64,000 nt of DNA, taken from the NCBI GenBank assembly GCA_001599975.1, contig BCIO01000001.1, forward strand, positions 806,001-870,000, given 5' to 3'. Shown here piece by piece: positions 1 to 13,654 of the stretch; within the stretch, counting starts at the first letter, position 1, and every line of letters begins with the position of its first letter. The position numbers and the translations under genes were made by a program. Under the pieces are notes generated by a model. That model saw nothing but the letters and a program-made list of their open reading frames with translations, was not told the DNA's origin and ran no database searches. The stretch is from Cystobasidiopsis lactophilus (Eukaryota > Basidiomycota > Agaricostilbomycetes > Agaricostilbales > Chionosphaeraceae).

Positions 1-1052
1 GTGCGTAGGCGTCTACACGCCTCTCGGGGAGCATGCCGATGCGAGACCTTTGCCTAAAGAAGTCAACAAGCACCAATGATAGCGTTATTAGAGCAAAGCA
101 GGCAGTGTTGAAGGAGCGCTTTCATGGCCGGGGCGGACTGATCTGATCCGAAAGAGGGCGCAGCAGCATGTTGTCCAGTGATGCCCCTCTTTGACCAGCG
201 AAAGCGAGCTTGATAGGTTCATAGAGGCACGGAGGAAGCGCAGTGCTCTGGTCCGACAGCGATTGGCGTTGAAGCGGAGGCACTCGAGCCAGCAAGGAGG
301 ATTCCTGAAAAGAAAAAAACGTCGTGCAAGGCAGACCGCGTCAAATGGCGTGTAAAGGGCAAGCTTCGTCCGAAGAGGGCAAGCTTCCTGCCTCACAAGG
401 GAGTCGGGAGGGCAAGCCGTCGTGGCGGGCAGGCAAGCCTTGCCTTGGAGAGAGACCTGCAAGGCAGTTCGGCCCGCTGCCGGCGCAAGCAGACTGCCTG
501 CTCAAGCTTGCTCCAGGGCAGCCATCTAACGCGAAGCAATACGTCCACGACAATTGAATGCCCTGCAAGAACCTGGATGCCTGCCAAACGCTGCCACCGC
601 CAACATCTGTTGAGGGCTCTGGCGACGCCGCATTTGCCCTTTCTTGCCTCTTGCTTCTGCCCATGTCTCTTTCGATGATGCTATCCACTCCTGCCCATGT
701 ATTGTCATCTGCTGGGCTATATACAAAGCGCTGCCTATGGAGAACGACTTAGCGAAATCCTGCTCTGAACCTGAAACTCGAGCAGTGCATCCCGAGCGAG
801 AAGCGCTGACCTGGCCTCTTCTTGTTCCCGTACCACCACCACTTCCCTCTCTTTTATTCAGTTGTGACTAGTCGCGTCCATCCTCCTGTCTCAGAGTGAG
901 TGAGATTGAATGCCGAAGTGAACAGGGTCGCTGAATTCCCGTATGTGTGGCTCCAGGAATTCGTCCGTGCGTCCCCCATTTCTATAGTCTACATTATGCT
1001 TGGGCCTAGTTCACTAACGCTTTGATCACCAGCTACTCTCGGGCAAGAGCAG
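1..1052. other. no gene recognised
   Basis: Only short overlapping reading frames on both strands, with no family signature, signal peptide or consistent splicing. A run rich in GCAAGC/GGCAAG words lies at about 355-450. The stretch from about 860 onward is pyrimidine-rich and may be the promoter and leader of the gene that starts at 1053. Confidence 0.5.
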
Positions 1053-1766
1053 ATGGCAGGCGGCGGCGGCGGCAGCTCGACTGGGACTCTCAACATTCAT
1101 TGCTCAGGTACGTTCTACCTGTCCTCTCCTTCTTCAAAGAGAATGCGGCTCACCTGTAGATGACCACATCCACAGTCTTATTCTGGTGGCGATCAGTGCG
1201 TTGCCTCTGTAATCGCCCTGTCCGCTCGCTGACTTCTTCTATCTGCGTGCTTACAGCTTTCGGCGGCTGCGGTGAGCTGTTCGATGCCTTCCGCATATCC
1301 CTCGCTCACTAGAGATGCTTTCTGTCAGGCTGAAGTGCGTGCAGTGGCCCAGCTCAGTGAGTGTCGCGCGCATTTCGTCTCCAGCTTTCATTGATTGGTT
1401 TCGCTTCGCAGAAACTTTTGCCCACATCATCCCCACCACAGGCGATGCAACAGCCCAGGACGTGTATACAGGTGCGTTTGGGCTCGTTCTGCTTCAGTGT
1501 CTGCCCCAATGCAATGGAATCTTTGCCCCTCTATACCTGCCTAGTAGCCACCCTGAGCGGCATTTGGAATGGTGAAAGGTCCATAGTCTGCCATATCGCA
1601 TACGCGTTTGCCTTGTAAGCTATCAAGGATTGTCCGCTAGACCGCGGACCTTGACTGGGAGCGCAGAGGTTGCCTTGAAGCCTCCACGGCTGCCTTCCTG
1701 GCCAAGGTCCTAACCCTCCTCGGCAACCCTGACTACTTGCAAGCCACTTTTAGTGTTCAACGGTAG
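1053..1766 (+). CDS. small multi-exon gene, unknown protein
   Basis: A good ATG opens a glycine-rich start (MAGGGGGSSTGTLNIHCS) followed by a consensus donor (GTACGT). Successive short exons can then be chained: one reading DDHIHSLILVAI, one with DAFCQAEVRAVAQL, one with TFAHIIPTTGDATAQDVY, and a last one from about 1643 reading DLDWERRGCLEASTAAF and ending LLGNPDYLQATFSVQR before a TAG. Most junctions use GT..AG with workable phase. The join into the last exon is not resolved, and an extra exon may lie in 1472-1640. The product would be about 110-130 residues, mostly helical, with no signal peptide. I do not recognise the family. That it is a real gene is inference from exon-like coding and splice sites. 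Confidence 0.4.
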
Positions 1767-2119
1767 TTTTTGCCTGCTCCACCTTCCAAGGCGGCCCACA
1801 AGGCACAAAATTTATTTCAGACAGAGATGCAACTTGAAACTTCCAGTGGCGCCCACGGCACACGAGAGGTTCAAAGAGCACTTGCTAGATTAGACGGCTC
1901 TGACACCGATATAGAATTCTTGAAGAGAGCCTGGCTGACGTTGGGGAGATCGTGTTCAAAAAGCAGGCTACGGCGAGCCTCGACAAGTGGCGGGGGGGAA
2001 AGTGATGAGACTCAAGTCCGATTGCAGCTCAGAACATCAACGAGTGTCATGAAGGAGTGTCTGTAGAATCCAAGAAATCGTCCGTCTTCGAGAAAAAGGT
2101 CCCGTATTGGGCAGGCCGC
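1767..2119. other. intergenic, 3' flanks of two convergent genes
   Basis: Lies between the TAG at 1764-1766 and the minus-strand stop at 2120. It contains a 98-codon plus-strand open frame at 1770-2066 that starts on a non-ATG codon and has no recognisable features. Nothing else is seen. Confidence 0.5.
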
Positions 2120-3071
2120 TCAGACCAACCAAGCGCCGCCCACCACCGCGCAGCCCAAGCCGAACGCCAAAGCCTTGAATCCACCAGGGAAGGCTTGAGA
2201 GGCACCGGAAGACTGGTTCTTCAAGTCGAGGTTCTTGAGGTTGGTAGTGGTGGGAGAGCCGGTGGAGATTGAAGCGGTTCTGCAGCGCGTGAGGGGCAAA
2301 GTCAGAAGCGCAGACGACAAGGGCTACAAGTTACGAGAAAAACGCACCTGGTAGTCTCAACTGGGCTGGTAGCCGCGGTGGGAGCAAGGCAGGTCCAAAC
2401 AGCGGGCACGGCCGACACGATGCTCGCCACCACAGTGGCTGGGGCTGTTGTGTAGGCGATGCCTTCTCCTTCGGGGGAAGTGGTGGTCCAAATGGTGGTG
2501 CCATCATCCCAAGGAGAGGCGGCAGAGGGCGCGATGGTGTAAAGAGCTGGGGAAGCGTTGACGGTGGTGGTCCTGCCAAGGTTGCAAATCATTCGGCGCT
2601 GCAAACGATGGTAGGGAAGGAATGAGACGCTTACCATGCAACAGCTGTGCCGGTAGGGACACGAGTCGAGTATTCGAAGACGCCAGAAGGCCCACAGCCA
2701 TAGAACTCCGAAGCGATGGCGGTGGCCGTAACCACAGGGATGCCATTGCCATAGCTGTGAGCTGGTTGTTAGTACTGTGTGTAGTTGCGCAGGATTGTAA
2801 GGCCACTCACGTAGTCGTATAAGTCGCTGTGGGCGAAGCGGTCACAGTCTGGGCCACGGTAGTCGCAGGGCAAGACGGTCCCTGCTGCAATACCCGTCCT
2901 CGTTAGTCCCTTGAAGAGATAGAGGTAATGATCAGTACTAACGCAAGCAGCAACAGTGGTGGGGGCCGCAGCTTCCACCGCAGCAACAGTGGTGGTGATG
3001 GCAGCTGGCGCGGCCATCGAGGAGCCCAGGAGGACGACCAAGGCGCCCAAGAGGCTCAAAGTTCGGTTCAT
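2120..3071 (-). CDS. secreted Thr/Ser/Ala-rich GPI-anchored surface protein
   Basis: Five exons on the minus strand. ATG at 3071 starts a signal peptide (MNRTLSLLGALVVLLGSS, then MAAPAA). The mature part is Thr/Ala/Ser-rich: exon 2 reads CPATTVAQTVTASPTATYTT, exon 3 contains TAIASEFYGCGPSGVFEYST, and exon 4 has repeated W-T-T-T, W-D-D-G-T-T-I-W-T-T-T and V-W-T-C segments. The last exon supplies a Ser/Gly stretch and a hydrophobic C-terminus (KALAFGLGCAVVGGAWLV) with no following charged residues, as in a GPI-anchor signal. Introns are 50-70 nt with GTTAGT, GTGAGT, GTAAGC and GTGCGT donors. I know of no enzymatic domain. The likely role is a structural or adhesive cell-wall protein. It is one of three cell-surface genes in the first 6 kb on the same strand. 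Confidence 0.75.
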
Positions 3072-4097
3072 GATGGGTTATGTGGAGGCGTGGTAAACGA
3101 GTAGTAAAGAGTTGGCAGGTCGAATGGACGAGTGAGAAAGAAAGTCGAGTAAGTGGAGAAGAGAAGGAAGAAAAGCAAACCCTGTCTGCGCCAGAAGGCG
3201 AGCAACACATCCCTGAAACAATTTGTTAGCGGGGGAAGGACCAAGTCTCAGCCCGTTGAAGAAGGCAAGGAGGCGAGGTCAAAATTTCACACTCGGAAGA
3301 GCAAGAAGATTCAGTTTGCCACAAAGATTCGACGGCGAGCCTCCTGCCGAGGGAAGGCGAGAGCAAGTCTGTTGGTATGTCTCTGGCAAATGCAACAGTC
3401 CGAAGACGCCGCCATAGGATCGAGCAGCCAGGTTGAAGGTGGCCAGGGCCTCCCGCAGCACCAGGCAGAAGACTGCTCTCAGTCGGTAATGAAGTGGCGG
3501 TGCGGCCCCATGTGTCACTTGACCAGATCTGAAGCTCGGCACACTGCCAAGCCACAAAGTGAAAACCAATTCGAGCTGGAACAGGGTGTTCTCTTCGGCG
3601 AAGAGAGGCACGGCATTCTCATTTCGCGCTTCTCGTGTTTGCCGGGAGGCGCAGGTGCGAAACAGTCATGGCGCTTCTAGAGCAGTGAAACAGGCCAGAA
3701 CGGACGCAGAGATGGGCTGGCCACCAAGCGAACGACACGATTGGACCCGAAAATTGAGGCCAACAAACCGAAGCCGCGTATGGAGCTCGCCACAACCAAC
3801 TCTCAGCTCAGGATGGAGCACTACTGGGAATGACTTCACAAAGGTGTCGCGGTCTGAGGGGATCAAAGGACGACGCGCTCCTAGTCGGACGGCGGCTCAT
3901 CATGAGGTGCGGGCCGATTTGCCACTCAAGGTATTGGTTCAAGCAATGACTTTCGCGATCGCCATTAAACCCATTAAACCCAATGAGCTAAGTGCCTAAG
4001 TGGAGAGCCCCCAGCCAGAAGCCATCGCTTGCAAAAACGAAGAAAGGAGGAAGTGAATTTGTTTCTGGGATCGCGCTTCTAGAGCCTGGTCGTCCTT
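3072..4097. other. intergenic region, no gene recognised
   Basis: About 1 kb between two minus-strand surface-protein genes. Open frames exist on both strands (for example 3153-3680 plus and 3279-3611 minus) but they overlap one another, lack domains and show no splice logic. The part just below 4097 is the 3' flank of the CFEM gene; the part above 3072 should hold the promoter of the GPI-protein gene. Confidence 0.5.
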
Positions 4098-4860
4098 TCA
4101 AAAGAAAGAAGAGGAGACCAGAATCAAGGCTGAGATGGCAAGAGCTCCAACCACAGCGGGCTTCTCGCGGTGGCCACCCGAGGAAGCCGGCTTGGAGGAG
4201 GCGGCGGCGGAGCTGGTGGTCGAGCTGGCAGCGCTGTTGAGTTAGCCTGACGTGTAAATATCACATCGAGAGGAAAAGCAAGCCCACGTCTGGCTGGAGG
4301 TGCCGCTGGTAGGAGTGCCGGTGGTGGGAGTTGAGACCGTCACGCCAGCCGCTTGAGCGCCTGTGTGTCCGCGGTCACTCAGCCTATGCCCTTGCTAGCT
4401 TCAATTCGGGAAAGGCAGAGATACGCACAGACAGTAGTGCCAAAGTTGGTGCCGGCCACAGCGTCCGCCTCGTTCTGTTTTCGCCCAGACATCATGAGAC
4501 CTAATCAATTGCAAACAAGCGTCAAAACAGCACGTACACAGGTGTTACCCAAGCAGCTGGCGATGGCGTCGATGAAGGTATCACTCTTGCAGAGGCAGGC
4601 ACTTTGACCAGCCAAAAGTTTGTTAGCCACTTTCTGGTCCACGCTGAATGTGATCCGCACTAGTCACTGATGCTGCAGGAGCCTGGGTCAGCGGTGGTGT
4701 AGCATTGAACGACCTGTTTGTGTGATGTGCATCAGCGACAGGCTCGATCATGATGTGATGAAACCAAACGCACGCAAGTGGGCAAGTTGCTCAGATCTTG
4801 GGCGACGACCAGCGAGGCGCCAGCGCAGAGCACAGCGAAAAGAGTGAACACAGACTTCAT
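4098..4860 (-). CDS. CFEM-domain GPI-anchored protein (copy 1)
   Basis: ATG at 4860 starts the signal peptide MKSVFTLFAVLCAGASLVVA, then QDLSNLPTC. Across spliced exons all eight CFEM cysteines appear with canonical spacing: LPTC, VVQC, an 8-residue gap to GSC, then SISDYACLC, an 11-residue gap to ASC, LGNTC, and a 15-residue gap to TTVC. The Asp of SISD sits where the haem-iron-ligating Asp of fungal CFEM proteins lies. A Thr/Ser-rich linker follows, and then a hydrophobic tail (VVGALAISALILVSSSFF) that fits a GPI signal. Five introns are inferred, one using the donor GTGCGG. CFEM proteins bind haem or act at the cell surface; haem uptake is possible but unproven here. The neighbour at 5200-5898 is a second CFEM gene on the same strand. 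Confidence 0.85.
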
Positions 4861-5199
4861 AGAGAGCACTAGGGGGAAGTGGACGTTGTGGAAAGAGAGG
4901 CGAAAGCGGGCGTCAGAAGCAGGTTGAAGATCTGGTCCCGAAACAGGAGGCATGAACTGCATTACTCCGCGCGAGCCATCGCCTCTTCAAACACTCGAGC
5001 AGGGATTCATAGAGCCTTGTCTAGAAGGAGCCAAGCACTGGCAAAAGAAGTTCAAGAAAGAAAGGCAAGCGGTTGATTCCGGGCAAGGAGGGTAGGTTCG
5101 GCCAGCTCTCAGGTGTCTTCAACTCGCAGCCTCCCCAAAAGCTGGCAAGGAGGCACTCCTAACAAACAAGAAATGCTCAAAGACTTGTTGAGTGGTGGC
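4861..5199. other. intergenic between the two CFEM genes
   Basis: 339 bp containing the 5' flank of CFEM copy 1 and the 3' flank of copy 2. No additional gene is seen. Confidence 0.6.
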
Positions 5200-5898
5200 T
5201 CAGGCCAAGATTGCTCCGGCCGCCACCCAACACACCGCCGCCCAAACCCAGGAAAATTGCTGCCTCACAGGAGCGAAAGATGAACTGGGAGAGGAAGTAG
5301 CACTCGATGACGAACGAGGTGCGCTTGAGGTGGCGGACGAAGGAGGGGGAGTGGAGGAGCTGGTGGCGGGCAGCGAAACGGCGGTGGAATTGGATCCTTT
5401 AGCTTCATCTGCAATTCTCGTGTGAGCTCAAACACCAGCACAAAATTTATGATCCTGACCACATAAGGCTATTTGGTATTCCTCGGCCTCGTGAGCATCC
5501 GCTAGAGGCTGCTTCCTGGCGTGAGGCCTAGCAGCGTAGATCATCGGAAGAACCCTTACACAATTGATCGAGTAACAGGCTCCCAAGGCATCAATGTAGG
5601 CAGAGTTATTACAGATGCAATCCCTGTGGCTTGCATTGTCAGAAATGCTCGAGCCCTCCCAAGAACCTCGAAGGACGACTTACACCCCGTCAAAGGACGA
5701 GCAGCCACCATTTGACACGGTGTTCCAGCAGTTGAACACACAATCAGCCAAATCTGGGCCGCCAGACACAGACACGCTGGATGGGGTCACGCTGACAATA
5801 GTGGTGACTGCCGCCGAAGTGCCAATGGCGATGGCCGTCGTGGTGGCCTGAGCGCGCACGAAAGAGGCAAACGACAAAAGTGCAAGGACGAATAACAT
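5200..5898 (-). CDS. CFEM-domain GPI-anchored protein (copy 2)
   Basis: ATG at 5898 starts the signal peptide MLFVLALLSFASFVRAQ. A Thr/Val/Ser-rich stretch precedes the CFEM core: PDLADC, VFNC, 8 residues to GGC, SSFDGVDCIC (made by splicing at a perfect GTAAGT donor), 11 residues to GAC, YSINC. The final cysteine is probably in ASSGC, but the intron before it is not firmly placed. The acidic residue before the CxC pair is present. A Ser/Pro/Thr-rich linker follows, and the protein ends in a hydrophobic segment (FSWVWAAVCWVAAGAILA) compatible with GPI anchoring. It differs from copy 1 outside the Cys framework, so the pair is old or selected to diverge. The start is about 235 bp from the divergent bL17m gene, so the two probably share a promoter region. 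Confidence 0.8.
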
Positions 5899-6132
5899 CA
5901 CTTTGGCTTGTAGAAGAACAGACAAGCTGTTGGGAGCAGAGCAAGAGCGTCGCACCAGCCTAGCGGGTCATCGGGGGTCAAGACAAAGTTCAGAGTGCTC
6001 CTCGTTCATCAGACTCGCACAACCAAACGCCGACCTTGCTTTGAAGGTGTCGACGAGCAAAAGAAGCTTGGGCATTCCCTACTTGGTCGCCGACTTGGGT
6101 CGACCCTCTCTTCGACTTCAGCCGCCAACAAA

Positions 6133-7171
6133 ATGAAGCATCGGATCAGCCAGCGGTCTTTAAGCCGGCCAACGGCGCACCGGATGCTGATGCTCCGCAA
6201 CCTGGTCTCGTCCTTGCTGGAGCACGAGCAGATCCTGACGACGGTGGCGAAGGCGAAGGAGACTCAAAAGTTGGCGGAAAAGGTCATTACCTGGGCCAAA
6301 AAAGACAGCGGATACAACGGGGATCTCCACCGCCCGTTGGCGAGGGGCTTCTTGATGGTGAGCGTCTTTAGACTACTGCCAGAGCAGGACGCTGATTCGA
6401 GGGAGAGCGCAGAACTGGGGGAAGCTCGAATCCAAGCTGTTTGGCGATCCCGATTTGGCCTACCCGGACGGCACCTCCTTGAAGGCGCGCTACGAGCACC
6501 GCTCAGGTGGCTACACCCGCCTCAGCAAGTTTGGCTTCCGCGTCGGCGATCATGCGCCCCGAGCCATCCTCCAGCTCGTCGACGGCCCGCGCGACCTCCG
6601 CCTTGGGTTGGCCGCCTCCAAGCTCGGGCGCTTGCTGGCCAAGCAATCCATCCGCACCTCCTTCACCTTCTCCCCCTCTGCCCGGGCCATCGCTCAAGAA
6701 TGGCGCTCCCAACCCACTCCGGCTCTACCCTCTGAAACCGTCTTAGCCTTGGTGCCGCCGCAAACACGGCAGGAGATCGCCAAGGTGTTCCAGTTCCGCA
6801 AGGAGGACCAGGAGGCCATCTCCAGCTTCAACGCCCTAGCTCAGGATGCGTATGACCGCTTGGTGGGCCAGTCGAGGGAGGGGCCGTGGAGGCCGGACGA
6901 GGCAAAGGTGCAAAAGCTCAGGGACGCCAAAAAGGTCGCCCCGCCCAACAAGACCAGCTGGGCCACCGTGCCCATGATCGGCAAGAAGCTCAAGGCGGGC
7001 GAGGAGCCGGTGTGGTCGTTCGAAAAGGCGGAAACGGCGAGGGAAGAGGGGAGGAACGGGCGGAGGCGGCCTGGGACGGCCATGGCTCGCGCAAAGGGCG
7101 TGCAGGCTTCCCTCAAGCGCATGCGGCTCTCACCACCGTCTCGCCCTGTCGAATCAATAGCGGACGCATAG
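6133..7171 (+). CDS. MRPL8: mitochondrial large-subunit ribosomal protein bL17m
   Basis: The N-terminus [20 protein letters not shown] followed by [25 protein letters not shown] is the L17 signature that binds 23S-type rRNA in the mitoribosome. One intron (6358-6412) is spliced ATG|gtgagc...cag|AAC. Exon 2 continues the L17 fold ([21 protein letters not shown]). The predicted protein is about 327 residues, far longer than the roughly 120 of bacterial L17. The extra C-terminal part (from about residue 150) is fungal-type and rich in Lys, Arg and Ala, ending around [12 protein letters not shown]. No separate presequence is obvious; the basic N-terminus of L17 can serve. The orthologue symbol follows yeast MRPL8. 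Confidence 0.9.
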
Positions 7172-7411
7172 ACTCACTTGCATTTTTTGACCCTCACGCA
7201 CACTTTGTCACTTGTCATTTCTGCCACCGATGGCCAACGTTCTATAAAAATTGTCCATTTGGCCTTAGTTCGCTAGTGTGCTAAATCTACAAGGGGGTTT
7301 TGGAACTAAAAGTCCATGGGGTTTTGAAAGGAGCGGGAATTTCTATTGAGAGTGTCCAAGGTTTCATGTGAAGGGTGCAACGCTTGTTGTAAACAAGTCC
7401 AGCTTTTGACA

Positions 7412-8929
7412 TCAATGCGCGCCCGAGGGGTTGTAATAGCCATGGATGTCCGACCCCACTGTCGGGCTGGCGAGCGGGATGGCGTGCAGTGGCGGGCTGG
7501 TGACGCCCGAGTACTCGCTCGTCGGCGACAGCGTCTGCTCGTGCGCTGCCGGCCGGAGGGCTGAAGGGTACTGCTGGTCGTGCGTAACGTACGACGGCGG
7601 GCCGGACGACCCTTGAGAAGTGGGCGAGATTCTCGACGGCGAGACCCGGGAGGGTGACGTCCTTGAGGGCGATTCTTGCGCGGCCGGAGCGTAGTAGTTG
7701 GCGCCTGAGGGTTGTTGGGTGAAGGGGCCGGACTGGGAGTAGTTGGCTTGGGAGTACGGCGGCTCGTCGTAAGCTCTTGTGCCATAAGGCAGGCTGGACG
7801 TGGAGGCGGGCGGCAGGTACTGCTGTTGCTGTTGCGCGAGGTGATTGGGTTGAGTGGCCACGGCCGAGTAGGAGTAGCCGTCGCCAGCTGCCAATGAACC
7901 CGGTTCCGCGGCGACTTCGTAGCGCAGGGACGACTTGGATTCGGTTCGGCCGTGGTTCAGGAGCGCGCCAGGTCGGCCGTTGACCAGCTCGGCTTCGAGG
8001 GAGTTGCGAGCTGACCAAGTCATAGATCGCCGAGCAATCTCTTCCCCCGCTCTGTGTTCGCATGGGTGAGCATCGACTATTCGTTCGACCACTGGAACCA
8101 CAACGACTCACTCCATGTAAACCGAGTTGTACTTGGCCTGTGCGGTCGAAACATTCTGTCGGATCAGCCGGGAACGACAGATGAAGGGGACAGCGACGCA
8201 CATGATCCTTCTTCTGCTCGAGTCTATACCGCCTGGTGACCGCGCAAAAGTACAGCTGCAGGAGGCCGAAGAAGACCCAGAGGAAGATCATGACGCCCAG
8301 CTGGACCCAGCAAAAGATGTTGCAGATGTCCCGCCCCGAGCTCGAGCTCGTGCCGTCCGAGGCGGTGGTGAACTCGGCCACGCAGTCGGTCGTCGCCTCG
8401 TCGTGCTTCAGGCCGGACATGATGATCCAGACGGCGGAGAGGATGAACGGCAAGGTGGTCAGCAGCATGTTGATCGATGTGCTGCCACTCGTTCATTAGT
8501 CCGCTGCCTTCGGAGGAGAGGGAGTCGATGGACGTACTAGCGCCGGTAGACCCGCTGCTTCTCCCCGTACACGCCAATGAACCCGACCGGCTGCCATAGC
8601 GCGACCAAGATGCAGAGCACGCCAAAGATGATGTGCCCAAAGGAAGGAATCTGCATTCGCCCAAATTCAGCATCTCCTTCCGATTGATTCGGAGTCGCAC
8701 TATGTTGCGGCGAAGGAGACTCACATCAACGGCAACAACTGTGAGTTCAAGGTCAATTTATATTCTGTAGAGGGAATAACGGAATGAGAGCAAACGCACT
8801 GTGCGGCGCAGTGAAGGACAAGATGCCCACAACCAAGCCAATAATGACCTGCTCGGTCAACACCAAGCTGATGCCGGCGTTGTAGAGCGGAAAGAAGCAG
8901 CAGCAGAACCGTCTTGACAGAATCTTCAT
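7412..8929 (-). CDS. four-helix membrane protein with Ser/Pro/Gln-rich tail, unknown function
   Basis: Start MKILSRRFCCCFPLYNAG at 8929, then TM1 (TEQVIIGLVVGILSF). A second exon rejoins through KYKLTLNSQLLPLM to TM2 (IPSFGHIIFGVLCILVALWQ). An intron precedes TM3 (NMLLTTLPFILSAVWIIMSG), then a loop with two cysteines (DCVAEF and DICNIFCW) and TM4 (LGVMIFLWVFFGLLQLYFC). After KKDH an intron leads to NVSTAQAKYNSVYME, then a long cytoplasmic-looking tail with a Gln run, and repeated SPSRTSPSRVSPSRISP. The tetraspan core with a CCC start resembles conserved fungal membrane proteins of unknown function. The Cys triplet near the start may be palmitoylated (inference). Confidence 0.75.
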
Positions 8930-9840
8930 TCTGGGCAGCCTCTAGAGGAGGGTATAGGTCGCAGCAGAGCCCCAAATTCGTAGATGTGTGTGGGTGATCT
9001 CCAGATGGCGCGCAGAGTGTGCTTTGGGAGACCGGCGACTTGGAACAGACACGGAACACACGCCTGAGCAGCTCTCCAGGAGCTACGACAAGGTATTGGC
9101 GAGCAAACAGTTGGCCGCTGGGGTGTGAAACGCTTGCAACGAGGAGGCTCTGCGGCTGGCCCGCGGCGTTCGAATCGTGGCCGGCTTTGCTGCTGTTGGA
9201 CTGCAGCCGCCACTTGAGCCTCTGCACATGTGCTTGACTTTGCGTTTGAAGTGTCCATGCCTTCAAAGGATCGTGAACGACAGGCTTGAACGACTTCATT
9301 GGCATTGTTTCTTGCTTCTTTTGGCGCCGGTTGTTCTGCGTTTGACTGCTTGGCCGCCTGCACTTGCCAGGCGTTCTCTGCTTGACTTGAAATGCATAGA
9401 TCGATACGCCCGGATTGAAGTACAGCGACGGGTCAGTGCTGCAACACTCGATCGCCACCATCAGCCTGACACTACATGCGCGCCGCTTTGCACTCTGCTT
9501 CTGTTCATCTTTGCTAGCGCATAGGACTGATGCTATTAACATTATCATCTGCCGGAGTACTGCGTTAGTTTCCCCGACCCGCTGTTCCGCGACAGTTCGC
9601 ACAAATCTAGACGGTGTCCCTGACTGGCTGCTCTTCTTCATGGCCTCCCACTCCAGACCAGGCCACTATAAATCATGGCTTCAAGAAGATGGGCGCACTC
9701 GCTCCAGTCTACGCCATGCACTTTCTCCCATGGTCAACGGGCAACGGTCATGGTTTCTGACGCGAAGGACAGTACGGCGCCAGACGCAGAACATGGACCG
9801 CGGGACTGAAGAAAGCAGACGACGACAAACAATGCCGGTA
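8930..9840. other. intergenic, no gene recognised
   Basis: Upstream of the membrane-protein gene. A 306-codon minus-strand open frame (8721-9641) covers most of it, but its 3' end is simply the first exons of the membrane-protein gene read on, and the rest shows no domain. I see nothing further. Confidence 0.5.
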
Positions 9841-13384
<3,544 letters not shown>

Positions 13385-13654
13385 AAGCGGAGGCGTTTGA
13401 TGTGCTTAATATGTTGCGGTTGGGAAATTTATCAGGGTTCTCTTCGCTTTCCTCCTCAACTCTGAAGCGCCAACGCCAAACCCGATTTGCTCTGCACCGA
13501 AAAGTGCGCGTAAAAGTGCAGAGCATAGTACCACAAGAGAGAGTCTTCGTCCCTGAGAAATATCCAACGCGTCCTTCCTCCTGCAGCTTCCTTGACCAGC
13601 TCAAGAAATCTGTGAAATACCTGATCAGCAGAACCACCGAAAGGTTCCACGGTT

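Noticed and set aside
3153-3680. 175-codon plus-strand open frame
   Set aside because: No domain or composition typical of protein, and it overlaps equally long frames on the other strand.
8721-9641. 306-codon minus-strand open frame
   Set aside because: Its downstream part is the true first exons of the tetraspan gene read in part in other frames; the upstream part has no domain and begins well before the good ATG at 8929.
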